Below, piece after piece: positions 32,266 through 40,532 of a stretch of DNA of 64,000 nt (positions within the stretch are counted from its first letter, which is position 1; each line of letters begins with the position of its first letter). The translations under genes were made by a program, and so were the position numbers. The stretch is from an uncultured Clostridia bacterium (lineage in GTDB: Bacteria; Bacillota; Clostridia; Christensenellales; Borkfalkiaceae). Where the stretch lies: contig CANQWN010000001.1 of assembly GCA_947627575.1 (NCBI GenBank), positions 1 to 64,000 on the forward strand, read 5' to 3'. Under the pieces are notes generated by a model that searched no databases, was not told the DNA's origin, and saw nothing but the letters and a program-made list of their open reading frames with translations.

Positions 32266-34365
32266 ATGACAACAACTTTCAAACAATTCACAATTCCCGT
32301 AGGCGGAAGGGACGTAATTGTCGAAGTAGGCAAGTATGCCGAACAGACAAACGGTTCCTGCGTGGTGCGTTGCGGCGAAACGGCTGTAATGGTTTCGGTG
32401 TGCATGTCGCCCGCCCCCCGCGAAGGTATGGATTTCTTCCCCCTGCAAGTGGACTACGAGGAGAAGATGTACTCCGTAGGCAAAATCCCCGGCGGCTTCA
32501 AAAAGCGTGAGGGCAGGGCAAGCGATAAAGCCATTCTCACCGCAAGGCTTATCGACAGACCTCTGCGCCCGCTTTTCCCCAAGGGACTTTACAACGACGT
32601 AGTGGTAACGGCGCAGGCGCTTTCGGTTGAACCCGATATTTCGCCCGAACCTTTGGCGATGATAGGTTCTTCCGTCGCCCTCGCAATTTCCGATATACCG
32701 TGGGCGGGACCTACGGGTTCGGTAGTGGTAGGGCTTGTGGACGGCAAGTACGTCATCAACCCCGATCTTGCCCAGCGCGGCAAAAGTTCAATCCACCTCA
32801 ATCTCGCCGGCACGCGTGACGCCATTCTTATGATAGAGGCGGGCGCAAACGAAGTGACCAATGAAGAGATGGTCGGCGCGATAATGTTCGGGCATGAAGA
32901 AATCAAAAAAATCTGCGCGGTTATAGAGGACGTAATCGTTCCCGCCGTCGGCAAACCCAAGCTGGAAATGGAACTTTACCATATCCCCGAAGAGCTTGAC
33001 GCCGCAGTCCGCGAATATGCAAGCGCTAAAATAGACTATGCCATAGATACGTTCGACAGGCAGGAACGCGAAAGCCGCCAAAACGCGGCGGAGCAGGAAG
33101 TTTTGGAACATTTTGCCGAAATTTATCCTGACAAAGTGCGTGAAATAAAGGACAGCCTGTATTATCTTACCAAGGAAAAGGTGCGCGCAAAGATATTCGA
33201 CCACGGCGTCCGTCCCGACGGCAGAGGGCTTAAAGATATCCGCCCGATATGGTGCGAAAGGGGCGTGCTTCCCCGCGTACACGGTTCGGCGGTGTTCACA
33301 AGAGGACAAACCCAAACGCTTACAACTTGCACCCTCGGTATGTTGGGCGAAGCCCAGCGCCTCGAAGGGCTTGACGAAGAAACCGAAAAGCGCTATATGC
33401 ACCAATACAATTTCCCCGGCTATTGCACGGGCGAAGCAAAGGCTTTGCGTTCCCCCGGCCGCCGCGAAATAGGGCACGGCGCGCTTGCTGAACGCGCGCT
33501 CATTCCCGTACTTCCCGACGAGGAATCTTTCCCTTACGCGATAAGGGTGGTAAACGATATTATGTCGTCCAACGGCTCGTCGTCAATGGCGTCCGTCTGC
33601 GGCTCCACAATGGCGCTTATGGACGCGGGCGTGCCCATCAAAAACCCCGTTGCGGGCGTAGCTATGGGGCTTATCAAAAATCAGGAAACGGGCGAATTCA
33701 AAGTTCTTACCGATATTCAGGGACTTGAAGATTTCCTCGGCGATATGGACTTTAAAGTTGCCGGCACTGTAAACGGTATAACCGCCATCCAGATGGATAT
33801 AAAGATAAAGGGCATTTCCGAAGAGATTATGCACACCGCCATAGACCAGGCTAACGAGGGCAGGCAGTATATACTTTCCAAAATGCTTGAAGTTGTTCCC
33901 GAAGTTGCGCCCCAGCTTTCCAAATACGCCCCGAAGATTGTCAGCTTTGAAATCGATCCCGAAAAGATCGGCGACGTCATCGGCAAACAGGGCTGCGTAA
34001 TAAAGAAGATTATGGAAGAGACGGGCACCGAAATAGAGTTCAACGAGGACGACAGCGGCCGCGGCTATATAGCCACCGTGGGACCTATCGAAAACGCTTT
34101 GCGCGCAAAGGATATAATCCTCAATATCGCGCACGACCCCGAAGTGGGCGATATGTTCGTGGGCACGGTAGTGCGCATACTCACTTTCGGCGCGTTTGTT
34201 GAATTTGCGCCCGGCAAGGACGGTATGATTCATATTTCAAAACTTTCGGATAAGCGCGTGGACAAGGTTGAAGACGTAGTTCAGATAGGCGATACCGTAA
34301 AGGTTGAAATAATAAAAATAGGCGATAAGGGCATTGACCTTAAATTGCTTGAAAAACTTTCTTAA
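32266..34365 (+). CDS. pnp: Polyribonucleotide nucleotidyltransferase (PNPase)
   Basis: Phosphorolytic 3'-5' exoribonuclease for mRNA decay. The 699-residue protein has two RNase PH domains (FKKREGRASDKAILTARLIDRP in the first; GHGALAERALIPVLP and NGSSSMASVCGSTMALMDAG in the second). It also has an intervening helical domain, a KH domain with IGKQGCVIKKI near 565, and a C-terminal S1 domain (GDMFVGTVVRILTFGAFVEF). The start has an AAGGAGAA site. It is preceded by rpsO and followed by a strong palindromic terminator. Confidence 0.98.
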   Translation: MTTTFKQFTIPVGGRDVIVEVGKYAEQTNGSCVVRCGETAVMVSVCMSPAPREGMDFFPLQVDYEEKMYSVGKIPGGFKKREGRASDKAILTARLIDRPLRPLFPKGLYNDVVVTAQALSVEPDISPEPLAMIGSSVALAISDIPWAGPTGSVVVGLVDGKYVINPDLAQRGKSSIHLNLAGTRDAILMIEAGANEVTNEEMVGAIMFGHEEIKKICAVIEDVIVPAVGKPKLEMELYHIPEELDAAVREYASAKIDYAIDTFDRQERESRQNAAEQEVLEHFAEIYPDKVREIKDSLYYLTKEKVRAKIFDHGVRPDGRGLKDIRPIWCERGVLPRVHGSAVFTRGQTQTLTTCTLGMLGEAQRLEGLDEETEKRYMHQYNFPGYCTGEAKALRSPGRREIGHGALAERALIPVLPDEESFPYAIRVVNDIMSSNGSSSMASVCGSTMALMDAGVPIKNPVAGVAMGLIKNQETGEFKVLTDIQGLEDFLGDMDFKVAGTVNGITAIQMDIKIKGISEEIMHTAIDQANEGRQYILSKMLEVVPEVAPQLSKYAPKIVSFEIDPEKIGDVIGKQGCVIKKIMEETGTEIEFNEDDSGRGYIATVGPIENALRAKDIILNIAHDPEVGDMFVGTVVRILTFGAFVEFAPGKDGMIHISKLSDKRVDKVEDVVQIGDTVKVEIIKIGDKGIDLKLLEKLS

Positions 34366-34383
34366 AATATTTTCCGTATCAAA

Positions 34384-34409
34384 TTGCCCGCGGCATATGC
34401 CGCGGGCAA
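34384..34409. terminator. Bidirectional terminator between pnp and the amidase gene
   Basis: A perfect 26-bp palindrome, TTGCCCGCGGCA with its complement, followed by five T for pnp. It lies between two convergent genes and can serve both. Confidence 0.85.
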
Positions 34410-34426
34410 TAACTTTTTCGGTATTT

Positions 34427-35116
34427 TCAGCAGAAGTAAAACAGCGCGCCTTTAAACACCGCGTAAGCCACGCTTTCCCTGTATGCGCCGTCGTTAAGCA
34501 GTTTGTCGTCGTCGGGGTTAGATAAAAATCCGCATTCCACAATTACGGATGGGCTTTCACTGCATTTAAGCAGATAATAATCGCCCTTCAGCGCGGAAGT
34601 TTTTTTGCCGTCGCAGGCAAGCGCGTTCAACTCTGCCTGCACACATTCGGCAAGTTTTTTCCCGCTTTCGCTTTCGGGATTATAAAAAACCTGTCCGCCC
34701 CGCCGCGAGGGGAGGGGGCAGTAGTTTTGGTGGACGGATATAACCATGTCGGGGTTGCTTTCCTCTATAATCTGCCTCCGCTTTTTCATATCGCGCATTT
34801 TAAAGCCCTTGCTTTTTGTGCCGTACAGTCCCGCCTGAGTCTTTCTCGTCATCACCACGCGGAAGCCCGCGTTTACAAATTTTCCCTGCAAAAGTTTTGC
34901 GATGGCAAGGTTTATTTCGCTTTCCTTAACGCCGCTTTCAACGCCGTACACGCCCGCGTCTATGCCGCCGTGCCCCGCGTCGATAACTATTATTTTCCCG
35001 TTGGAAGAGGGCACGTAAGCCGCGGCTACCCCCGCGCCGACGCCTAACGCCGCGGTAATAAGCACTATCACGGCTACGGTTATAAGCACGCTTTTTTTCA
35101 AAGTCAACAATTTCAC
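34427..35116 (-). CDS. cwlD: N-acetylmuramoyl-L-alanine amidase (CwlD-like)
   Basis: Zinc amidase of the Amidase_3 family, 229 residues, with an N-terminal membrane helix or uncleaved signal (about 11-33). The catalytic features are IVIDAGHGGIDAG near 46-58, the glutamate in VESGVKESEINLAIAK near 62, SVHQN near 122 and VIVECGFLSNP near 190. CwlD-type enzymes open muramic acid residues for cortex lactam formation during sporulation, but vegetative amidases share these motifs, so the symbol is tentative. The start is a GTG at 35116 with no clear Shine-Dalgarno. It is transcribed away from mrnC. Confidence 0.8.
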   Translation of the reverse strand: MKLLTLKKSVLITVAVIVLITAALGVGAGVAAAYVPSSNGKIIVIDAGHGGIDAGVYGVESGVKESEINLAIAKLLQGKFVNAGFRVVMTRKTQAGLYGTKSKGFKMRDMKKRRQIIEESNPDMVISVHQNYCPLPSRRGGQVFYNPESESGKKLAECVQAELNALACDGKKTSALKGDYYLLKCSESPSVIVECGFLSNPDDDKLLNDGAYRESVAYAVFKGALFYFC

Positions 35117-35135
35117 GCTATATAGTACTTAATAT

Positions 35136-35164
35136 TTGATTTTTTTATGACTCGGTAGTATAAT
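35136..35164 (+). promoter_or_regulatory. Promoter of the mrnC-rlmB-sigH-dnaX operon
   Basis: TTGATT (35136-35141), a 17-bp spacer and perfect TATAAT (35159-35164). The mrnC ATG is only 14 nt past the -10 box, so the leader would be about 7 nt with no Shine-Dalgarno. Confidence 0.75.
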
Positions 35165-35178
35165 TAAAGCGTATAGTT

Positions 35179-35583
35179 ATGTTTTCATTGCTTACCAACG
35201 TCGCGCCGGAGCGCGCAAAAAATTTAAGTCCCGTAACCCTCGCGTTTGTGGGCGACGCGGTGTATTCCCTGTACGTGCGCGAAAAGTTAGCGCTTTCCAC
35301 GGATTATTCTGCGGGCGCCCTGCAAAAAATCACTTCGGCGGAAGTGTCGGCGCACGGGCAGAACGGATTGCTTGAAAAAATTTTGCCGCTTTTCACGGAG
35401 GACGAACTTTCGGTATACCGCCGCGGCAGAAACGCCAAAAAAACGGCGCGCAGCAAAAGCGCAACTGTGGCGGAATATAACCGTTCCACGGGGTTCGAGG
35501 CGGTGTTGGGCTATCTGTATCTTACGGGCAACGTAGACAGAATTGATTTTTTATTGGGTGCGCAGGATGAAAACCGAGGGTAG
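35179..35583 (+). CDS. mrnC: Mini-ribonuclease III
   Basis: Dimeric RNase III-type endonuclease lacking the double-stranded-RNA-binding domain; in Bacillus it matures 23S rRNA. The 134-residue protein shows the RNase III catalytic pattern LAFVGDAVYSLYVRE near 20-34, the RGRNAKKTARSKSA segment near 83, and the C-terminal TGFEAVLGYLYLTG with the catalytic glutamate near 114. Neighbourhood (rlmB directly overlapping, then sigH) matches the family's conserved context. Confidence 0.95.
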   Translation: MFSLLTNVAPERAKNLSPVTLAFVGDAVYSLYVREKLALSTDYSAGALQKITSAEVSAHGQNGLLEKILPLFTEDELSVYRRGRNAKKTARSKSATVAEYNRSTGFEAVLGYLYLTGNVDRIDFLLGAQDENRG

Positions 35584-36280
35584 AAACGCCGTTTTGGAAC
35601 TTCTTAAAACGGACAAAAATATAGATAAGATTTTAATCGAAAAGGACCCGCAGGGCAGCCTTAAAAAAATTTTTGCGGAAGCCCGCAAAAAGAACGTCCG
35701 CGTGCAGTTTGCGGATAGGCGCGCCCTCGACAGGGAAAGCGAGGAGGGCAGGCATCAGGGCGTAATCGCTTTCTGTACGGATTATGATTATTCCACGGTG
35801 GAAGATATTTTGTCCGGCGTAAAGGACGGCGAGGGCTTGATTATCGTCTGCGACGGCATAGAGGACGTGCATAACCTCGGTTCGATAATAAGGGTTGCCG
35901 AATGTGCCGGCGCAAACGGCGTGATAATCCCCTCAAATCACGGCGCAAGCGTAACGGGCGCGGTGGTGCGCGTCTCCGCGGGCGCGGCAAACCATATCCC
36001 CGTGGCAAAAGTAAATTCGTTAAACCGCGCCATAGAAATTTTAAAGGAACGCGGCTTCTGGCTGTACGCGCTTGAAGCGGACGGCGACGACATATATTCG
36101 GCGGATTTAAAGGGCAACGCGGCGTTTGTTATAGGCGGTGAGGACGGCGGCGTAAGGCGCCTCACCCGCGAAAAATGCGATTACACGTTGTCAATCCCGC
36201 TCAAAGGAAAAGTAAATTCGTTAAACGCCTCCGTCGCGCTGGGTATAGCCGTGTACGAGGCGGTAAGGCAACGCAGATGA
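35567..36280 (+). CDS. rlmB: 23S rRNA (guanosine-2'-O-)-methyltransferase RlmB
   Basis: SPOUT-class 2'-O-ribose methyltransferase with an N-terminal substrate-binding domain starting MKTEGRNAVLELL and the knotted SAM-binding domain. Visible motifs are DGIEDVHNLGSIIRVAE, VIGGEDGGVRRLT and the C-terminal IPLKGKVNSLNASVALGIA. The frame extends upstream to 35543, but the family N-terminus fixes the start at 35567, giving 237 residues and a 17-nt overlap with mrnC. The stop codon overlaps the sigma-factor start (ATGA). Confidence 0.96.
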   Translation: MKTEGRNAVLELLKTDKNIDKILIEKDPQGSLKKIFAEARKKNVRVQFADRRALDRESEEGRHQGVIAFCTDYDYSTVEDILSGVKDGEGLIIVCDGIEDVHNLGSIIRVAECAGANGVIIPSNHGASVTGAVVRVSAGAANHIPVAKVNSLNRAIEILKERGFWLYALEADGDDIYSADLKGNAAFVIGGEDGGVRRLTREKCDYTLSIPLKGKVNSLNASVALGIAVYEAVRQRR

Positions 36281-36831
36281 TAACCGACGAACAACTTGTC
36301 GAACTTGCAAAAACAGGCGATAAACAGGCGTGGGAACAGCTTTATTCCCGTTTTAAGCCCCGCGTTCTCGCGTTGGCGCGCAGATTTTTTCTGTGCGGCG
36401 GCGAAACGGAGGATCTGGTGCAGGAGGGGATGTTCGGGCTGTACTCCGCGGTGCAGACGTACAACGGCAACCTTTCCGCGTTTTCTTCGTACGCATACAG
36501 CTGTATAAGGAACAGGATAATAGATAGCATAAAAAAGAGCCGCGGCGCCAAATACGCGGCGTTGAACAATTTTCTGCCGATAGTTGAGGTTTGCGAACCT
36601 CTCTCTTACGACACGCCCGAGGACGAACTTATCCGCCGCGAAAACAAGCGCGAATTTTTAAGCAAAATAGGCAAATATCTGTCCTCGTTTGAATTTAAAG
36701 TGTTTGTAATGTATATGGACGGCTTCACGATGACTGAAATTTCCGCGGCGATGGGCAAAAGCGTAAAAAGTATCGACAACGCCCTCACGCGTTCCAAACA
36801 TAAACTGCAAAAAGCGATAACGGAGGAATAA
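36277..36831 (+). CDS. sigH: RNA polymerase sigma factor, SigH-like
   Basis: A 184-residue sigma-70-family factor with region 2 (LYSRFKPRVLALARRFF, then ETEDLVQEGMFGLYSAVQ and SSYAYSCIRNRIIDSIKK) and region 4 (FEFKVFVMYMDGFTMTEIS, then KSVDN-like KSIDNALTRSKHKL). It lacks regions 1.1 and 3. Length and position after rlmB match SigH (Spo0H), which directs early sporulation genes, and the window also holds sporulation genes. ATG 36277 overlaps the rlmB stop by 4 nt. Confidence 0.88.
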   Translation: MITDEQLVELAKTGDKQAWEQLYSRFKPRVLALARRFFLCGGETEDLVQEGMFGLYSAVQTYNGNLSAFSSYAYSCIRNRIIDSIKKSRGAKYAALNNFLPIVEVCEPLSYDTPEDELIRRENKREFLSKIGKYLSSFEFKVFVMYMDGFTMTEISAAMGKSVKSIDNALTRSKHKLQKAITEE

Positions 36832-36832
36832 A

Positions 36833-38497
36833 ATGGCGTATCTCGCTTTTTACCGCCTGTTCCGCCCGGCCACTTTCGACGGAGTGGTAAGGCAGGAACA
36901 CATAGTCCGCACACTTAAAAATCAAATAGCCGCAAACAAGATAGGGCACGCTTATCTTTTTTGCGGTCCGCGCGGCACGGGCAAAACGTCGCTCGCCCGT
37001 ATTTTCGCGCGCGCGATAAATTGCGAACATCCCGTAAACGGTTCTCCCTGCGGCGAATGTGAAACCTGTAAACAGCTTGCAAACGGTTCCAATCTCGACA
37101 TAATGGAAATAGACGCCGCTTCAAACAACGGCGTAGACGAAATGCGCGACCTGCGCGAAAAGGTTCAATATCCCCCCGTGGCGGGCAAATACAAGGTGTA
37201 TATAATCGACGAAGTGCATATGCTTTCGCCCTCTGCGTTCAACGCGGTGCTTAAAACGCTGGAAGAACCTCCCGCGCACGCCGTGTTCATTCTCGCAACA
37301 ACCGAACCGCAGAAAATCCCCGCAACGATAGGCTCGCGCTGTATGCGCTTTGATTTCAAACTTATACCTTTGCACGATCTTGAAGAATATCTTAAAGTTA
37401 TATTGCGCAAAGCGGGCAAAGATTTCGAGGACGAGGCGGTTACGGCTATAGCCCGCGCCGGCGCGGGAAGCGTGCGCGACAGCCTTTCGATAGCGGATAT
37501 GTGCGCGTCATATTCCGGCGATAAAATTACTTATGCGGACGTAAACGCCGTTCTCGGCAGTGCGGATTTCGCAAAAATTTGTTCCATAGTACGGGCTATT
37601 CTCACCGAAGACGCGCCGCTTGCGCTTTCGCTGGTGGAGGAAGTGCTTTCTACGGGTAAAAGCGTGGGCGTGCTTATAAGGGATATGCTCAATTTCCTCA
37701 ACTCCTGCGCCGTAGCCGCAATCTGCAAAAACCCGCGTGAAATTTTAAATCTCCCCGAAGAGAATTTTGAAGCGGTAGATTCGCTTGCGAAGGCGTGCGA
37801 CGGGCACAAGATTTTGCGCGTAACCGAAATACTCGCAAAGGCGGAAACAGATCTGCGGTTTGCGCTTTCCGGCAGGATAACCCTCGAAACGGCGGTTTTG
37901 AAATGCGCAATGCCCGAAAGCGATTACGATATAGACGCGCTTATAGGCAAAATTTCGATGCTGGAAAAGAAGATAGAAGCTATGCAACATTCGCCTGCGG
38001 CGGCGCCTCGTCCCGCGGCGGACGTCAAGCCGGCGGAAAGCGAACCCGCCCCGCCGCCGCGCATAGTTGTGGACGAATCGGGCGAGGACGACCCGTTCGC
38101 CAAGCCAAAAGCCGAAAAAGCCGTCCAGCCCACCTTGTGGGAGGAAGCCCCCGCGGCGGTGGAAAAAGCCGCTTTGGGCGAAAGCGAAAAAAAATCGGCG
38201 TTCGGCAGATTTATAAGGGCTTTGCGCACAACGCATAAAAACGCCGTGCTGTTTACGCTGTGTATGGACCTCGACAACCATTTCGAAGGCGATACGCTTG
38301 TATTGGAAACCCCTACGGAAGCGGTGTACAAGGCGCTTATGCGGGAGGATAATTCCGCGTTTATTTCGGACGTGCTTTTGCAGACGGGCGTGGAAAAGTA
38401 TGAAATACGCTTGAAAAAGGCGGGCGAAAACAAGCTGGATTCCGCGTTGAAAGCGCTTAAAGACAATTTCGACGGCACGGATATCGATATAAAATAA
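36833..38497 (+). CDS. dnaX: DNA polymerase III subunits gamma/tau
   Basis: Clamp-loader ATPase, 554 residues. The AAA+ domain has Walker A GPRGTGKTSLA near 45, a zinc module (NCEHPVNGSPCGECETC near 62-80), Walker B VYIIDEVHML near 122 and sensor EEPPAHAVFILATTEP. Domain III follows, then a Pro/Ala/Glu-rich linker (about 390-440) and a tau-type C-terminal domain. It starts two bases after the sigma-factor stop, with a GGAGG site. The usual Firmicutes neighbours, YbaB and recR, follow. Confidence 0.97.
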   Translation: MAYLAFYRLFRPATFDGVVRQEHIVRTLKNQIAANKIGHAYLFCGPRGTGKTSLARIFARAINCEHPVNGSPCGECETCKQLANGSNLDIMEIDAASNNGVDEMRDLREKVQYPPVAGKYKVYIIDEVHMLSPSAFNAVLKTLEEPPAHAVFILATTEPQKIPATIGSRCMRFDFKLIPLHDLEEYLKVILRKAGKDFEDEAVTAIARAGAGSVRDSLSIADMCASYSGDKITYADVNAVLGSADFAKICSIVRAILTEDAPLALSLVEEVLSTGKSVGVLIRDMLNFLNSCAVAAICKNPREILNLPEENFEAVDSLAKACDGHKILRVTEILAKAETDLRFALSGRITLETAVLKCAMPESDYDIDALIGKISMLEKKIEAMQHSPAAAPRPAADVKPAESEPAPPPRIVVDESGEDDPFAKPKAEKAVQPTLWEEAPAAVEKAALGESEKKSAFGRFIRALRTTHKNAVLFTLCMDLDNHFEGDTLVLETPTEAVYKALMREDNSAFISDVLLQTGVEKYEIRLKKAGENKLDSALKALKDNFDGTDIDIK

Positions 38498-38515
38498 AAA
38501 AAGGAAGTGAAGTAT

Positions 38516-38878
38516 ATGTCCGGATTCAATAAGGGCGGCATGGGCAACATGCAAAATATGATAAAACAGGCGCAGAAGATGCAGGAACAGATGCAGGAGG
38601 CGGACAGAGAGCTGGAAGAGCTTGAAGTTGTGGGCTTATCCGGCGGCGGAGAAGAGGGCGACGAAACCGTTGTGGTATATATGAACGGCAAAAAGATAAT
38701 AAACGGCGTGGAATTCGGAAGCAAAATTTCGGAATTGGTTGATCTCTCCGACGAGGACGACGTGGAAATGCTTGAAGACCTCATTCTCGCCGCAATCAAC
38801 GACGGTTATAAAAAAGCCGACGAAGCATATAACGAAAAAATGGGACCTTTCGCAAAAGCCGGCGGCGGGTTGTTCTGA
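38516..38878 (+). CDS. YbaB/EbfC family nucleoid-associated protein
   Basis: A 120-residue DNA-binding protein of the YbaB/EbfC family. It has a Gly/Met-rich N-terminus, a charged helix ([20 protein letters not shown]), then the beta core ending with [19 protein letters not shown]. It lies between dnaX and recR in the classic dnaX-ybaB-recR trio. A GTG at 38507 would add three residues, but the AAGGAAG site at 38501 is best spaced for ATG 38516. Confidence 0.95.
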   Translation: MSGFNKGGMGNMQNMIKQAQKMQEQMQEADRELEELEVVGLSGGGEEGDETVVVYMNGKKIINGVEFGSKISELVDLSDEDDVEMLEDLILAAINDGYKKADEAYNEKMGPFAKAGGGLF

Positions 38879-38883
38879 TAGTT

Positions 38884-39474
38884 ATGGACGTATTTATCGA
38901 GCCGATAGGCAAACTTATAAACGAATTTTCCAAACTTCCGGGCGTGGGTAAAAAGACCGCGCAACGCTACGCGTATAAAATTATCGGTATGACCGACGCG
39001 GAAGCCCGCGAATTTGCGGAAAGCATATTGGAATGTAAGCGTAAGGTGCGCTATTGCAAAATTTGCGGCAACTTCACGGAAGAGGAAGTGTGCAACGTGT
39101 GCAAAACCCGCGAAAAATCCATAATTTGCGTAGTGAAGGAGCCGAAGGACGTCGTCGCCATGGAAAAACTGCACGAATATAAGGGCGTCTACCACGTGCT
39201 TCACGGCGTTATAAGCCCGATGGACGGCGTGGGACCCAACGATATACGCATAAAGGAACTGTTGGCGCGCATAGACGGCTCCGTACAGGAAGTTATCATG
39301 GCAACGGACGCGGATGTGGAAGGCGAAGCAACCGCTATGTATATAGCAAAACTTTTAAACCCGTTGGGCGTAAAAGTTACGCGGCTTGCGCACGGTATGC
39401 CCGTCGGGGGCGAGTTGGAATACACCGACGAAGTTACGCTTTTCCGCGCGCTTACCGAAAGAAAAAGGATTTAA
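38884..39474 (+). CDS. recR: Recombination mediator RecR
   Basis: With RecO loads RecA at gaps in the RecF pathway. The 196-residue protein has the helix-hairpin-helix ([18 protein letters not shown]), the C4 zinc finger ([16 protein letters not shown] near 58-73), the Toprim domain ([15 protein letters not shown] and [19 protein letters not shown]), and the C-terminal [19 protein letters not shown]. No clear Shine-Dalgarno precedes the ATG; translation may follow from the YbaB gene, whose stop is five bases upstream. Confidence 0.98.
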   Translation: MDVFIEPIGKLINEFSKLPGVGKKTAQRYAYKIIGMTDAEAREFAESILECKRKVRYCKICGNFTEEEVCNVCKTREKSIICVVKEPKDVVAMEKLHEYKGVYHVLHGVISPMDGVGPNDIRIKELLARIDGSVQEVIMATDADVEGEATAMYIAKLLNPLGVKVTRLAHGMPVGGELEYTDEVTLFRALTERKRI

Positions 39475-39483
39475 GGTGTTTTT

Positions 39484-40473
39484 ATGAAAATTTCCGTATT
39501 GGGTTGCGGCAGATGGGGATCGTTCATCGCGTGGTATCAGGCGCACATTCTCAAAAATCAGGTTGTTTCGTGGGGACCGGAAGGGGATTATTCTTACGAG
39601 GTTCTCAAAAAGACGGGCAGGAACGAGTATGTGGAATTGGATAAAAGCATAATCCTCACCTGCGATCTCGGCTATGCGTGCGAAAGCGCGGATATAATTA
39701 TAATTTCCATATCTTCGCAGGGGTTGCGCGGCTTTATGCAAAAGGTGATGAAGTACAACGTCGCCGGCAAGCCCTTTGTGCTTTGTATGAAAGGCATAGA
39801 GGAAAGCACGGGCAAACGCCTTTCGGAAGTGCTTACCGAAAGCGGCGTATCTGCGGATAGGATAGCGGTATGGGTAGGACCGGGGCATATTCAGGCGTTC
39901 ACGAAGGGCATACCCAACTGTATGGTGATAGACAGCGCAAATGAAAAATTGAAGCGCTATCTCGCCGACAATTTCAAAAGCAACCTCATCCGTTTCTATT
40001 ACGGCAACGATCTTATCGGCAGCGAGATAGGCGCGGCGGCAAAAAACGTCCTCGGCATAGCGGCGGGAGTGCTTGACGGAAGCGGGTACGACAGCCTTAA
40101 AGGTCCGCTTATGTCCCGCGGGGCGGCGGAAGTGGGCAGGTTCATACAGGCGATGGGCGGCAATTTCAATTCCGCATACGGGCTTGCGCACCTCGGCGAT
40201 TACGAAACCACGCTGTTTTCCGAATATTCCCACAACAGAAAATACGGCGAAATGATGGCGCACGGCGCAAGGTTTGAAAAACTTGCCGAGGGCGTGATGA
40301 CGGCAAAGGCGATGAAGCAGGCGGGCGACAGGTTAGGCGTGGATATGCCCATAACCAACGCCGTATACGAGGCGTGTTTCCTGTCCCACGCGTTTGAAAG
40401 CGGCGACGGCGCAAAAAATTGTATGCAAATAATTTTAAAATTATTTGAACGGCAAACAAAGAGCGAATTTTAA
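39484..40473 (+). CDS. gpsA: Glycerol-3-phosphate dehydrogenase [NAD(P)+]
   Basis: Reduces dihydroxyacetone phosphate to sn-glycerol-3-phosphate for phospholipid synthesis. The 329-residue protein has an N-terminal nucleotide fold starting KISVLGCGRWGSFIAW, the substrate segment with EIGAAAKNVLGIAAGVLDG and the catalytic lysine near 182, and the C-terminal helical domain (GLAHLGDYETTLFS, where the family has the GLGDLxxT motif). The dinucleotide loop GCGRWGS differs slightly from the usual GAGxWGT. A terminator follows. Confidence 0.93.
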   Translation: MKISVLGCGRWGSFIAWYQAHILKNQVVSWGPEGDYSYEVLKKTGRNEYVELDKSIILTCDLGYACESADIIIISISSQGLRGFMQKVMKYNVAGKPFVLCMKGIEESTGKRLSEVLTESGVSADRIAVWVGPGHIQAFTKGIPNCMVIDSANEKLKRYLADNFKSNLIRFYYGNDLIGSEIGAAAKNVLGIAAGVLDGSGYDSLKGPLMSRGAAEVGRFIQAMGGNFNSAYGLAHLGDYETTLFSEYSHNRKYGEMMAHGARFEKLAEGVMTAKAMKQAGDRLGVDMPITNAVYEACFLSHAFESGDGAKNCMQIILKLFERQTKSEF

Positions 40474-40487
40474 TTAAAATCTGCACA

Positions 40488-40526
40488 ATACGGTTGCGTT
40501 TTTTGCGCAATCGTATTAAAATTTTT
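40488..40526 (+). terminator. Intrinsic terminator after gpsA
   Basis: AATACGGTTGCG (40488-40499) pairs with CGCAATCGTATT (40506-40517), 12 bp with one G-U, followed by AAAATTTTT. The hairpin DNA also contains the predicted -35 box of typA. Confidence 0.75.
40495..40522 (+). promoter_or_regulatory. typA promoter, apparently leaderless
   Basis: TTGCGT (40495-40500), a 16-bp spacer and TAAAAT (40517-40522). The ATG follows only 10 nt after the -10 box, so the transcript would start within about three bases of the start codon. No Shine-Dalgarno is present. Confidence 0.6.
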
Positions 40527-40532
40527 ATCGTT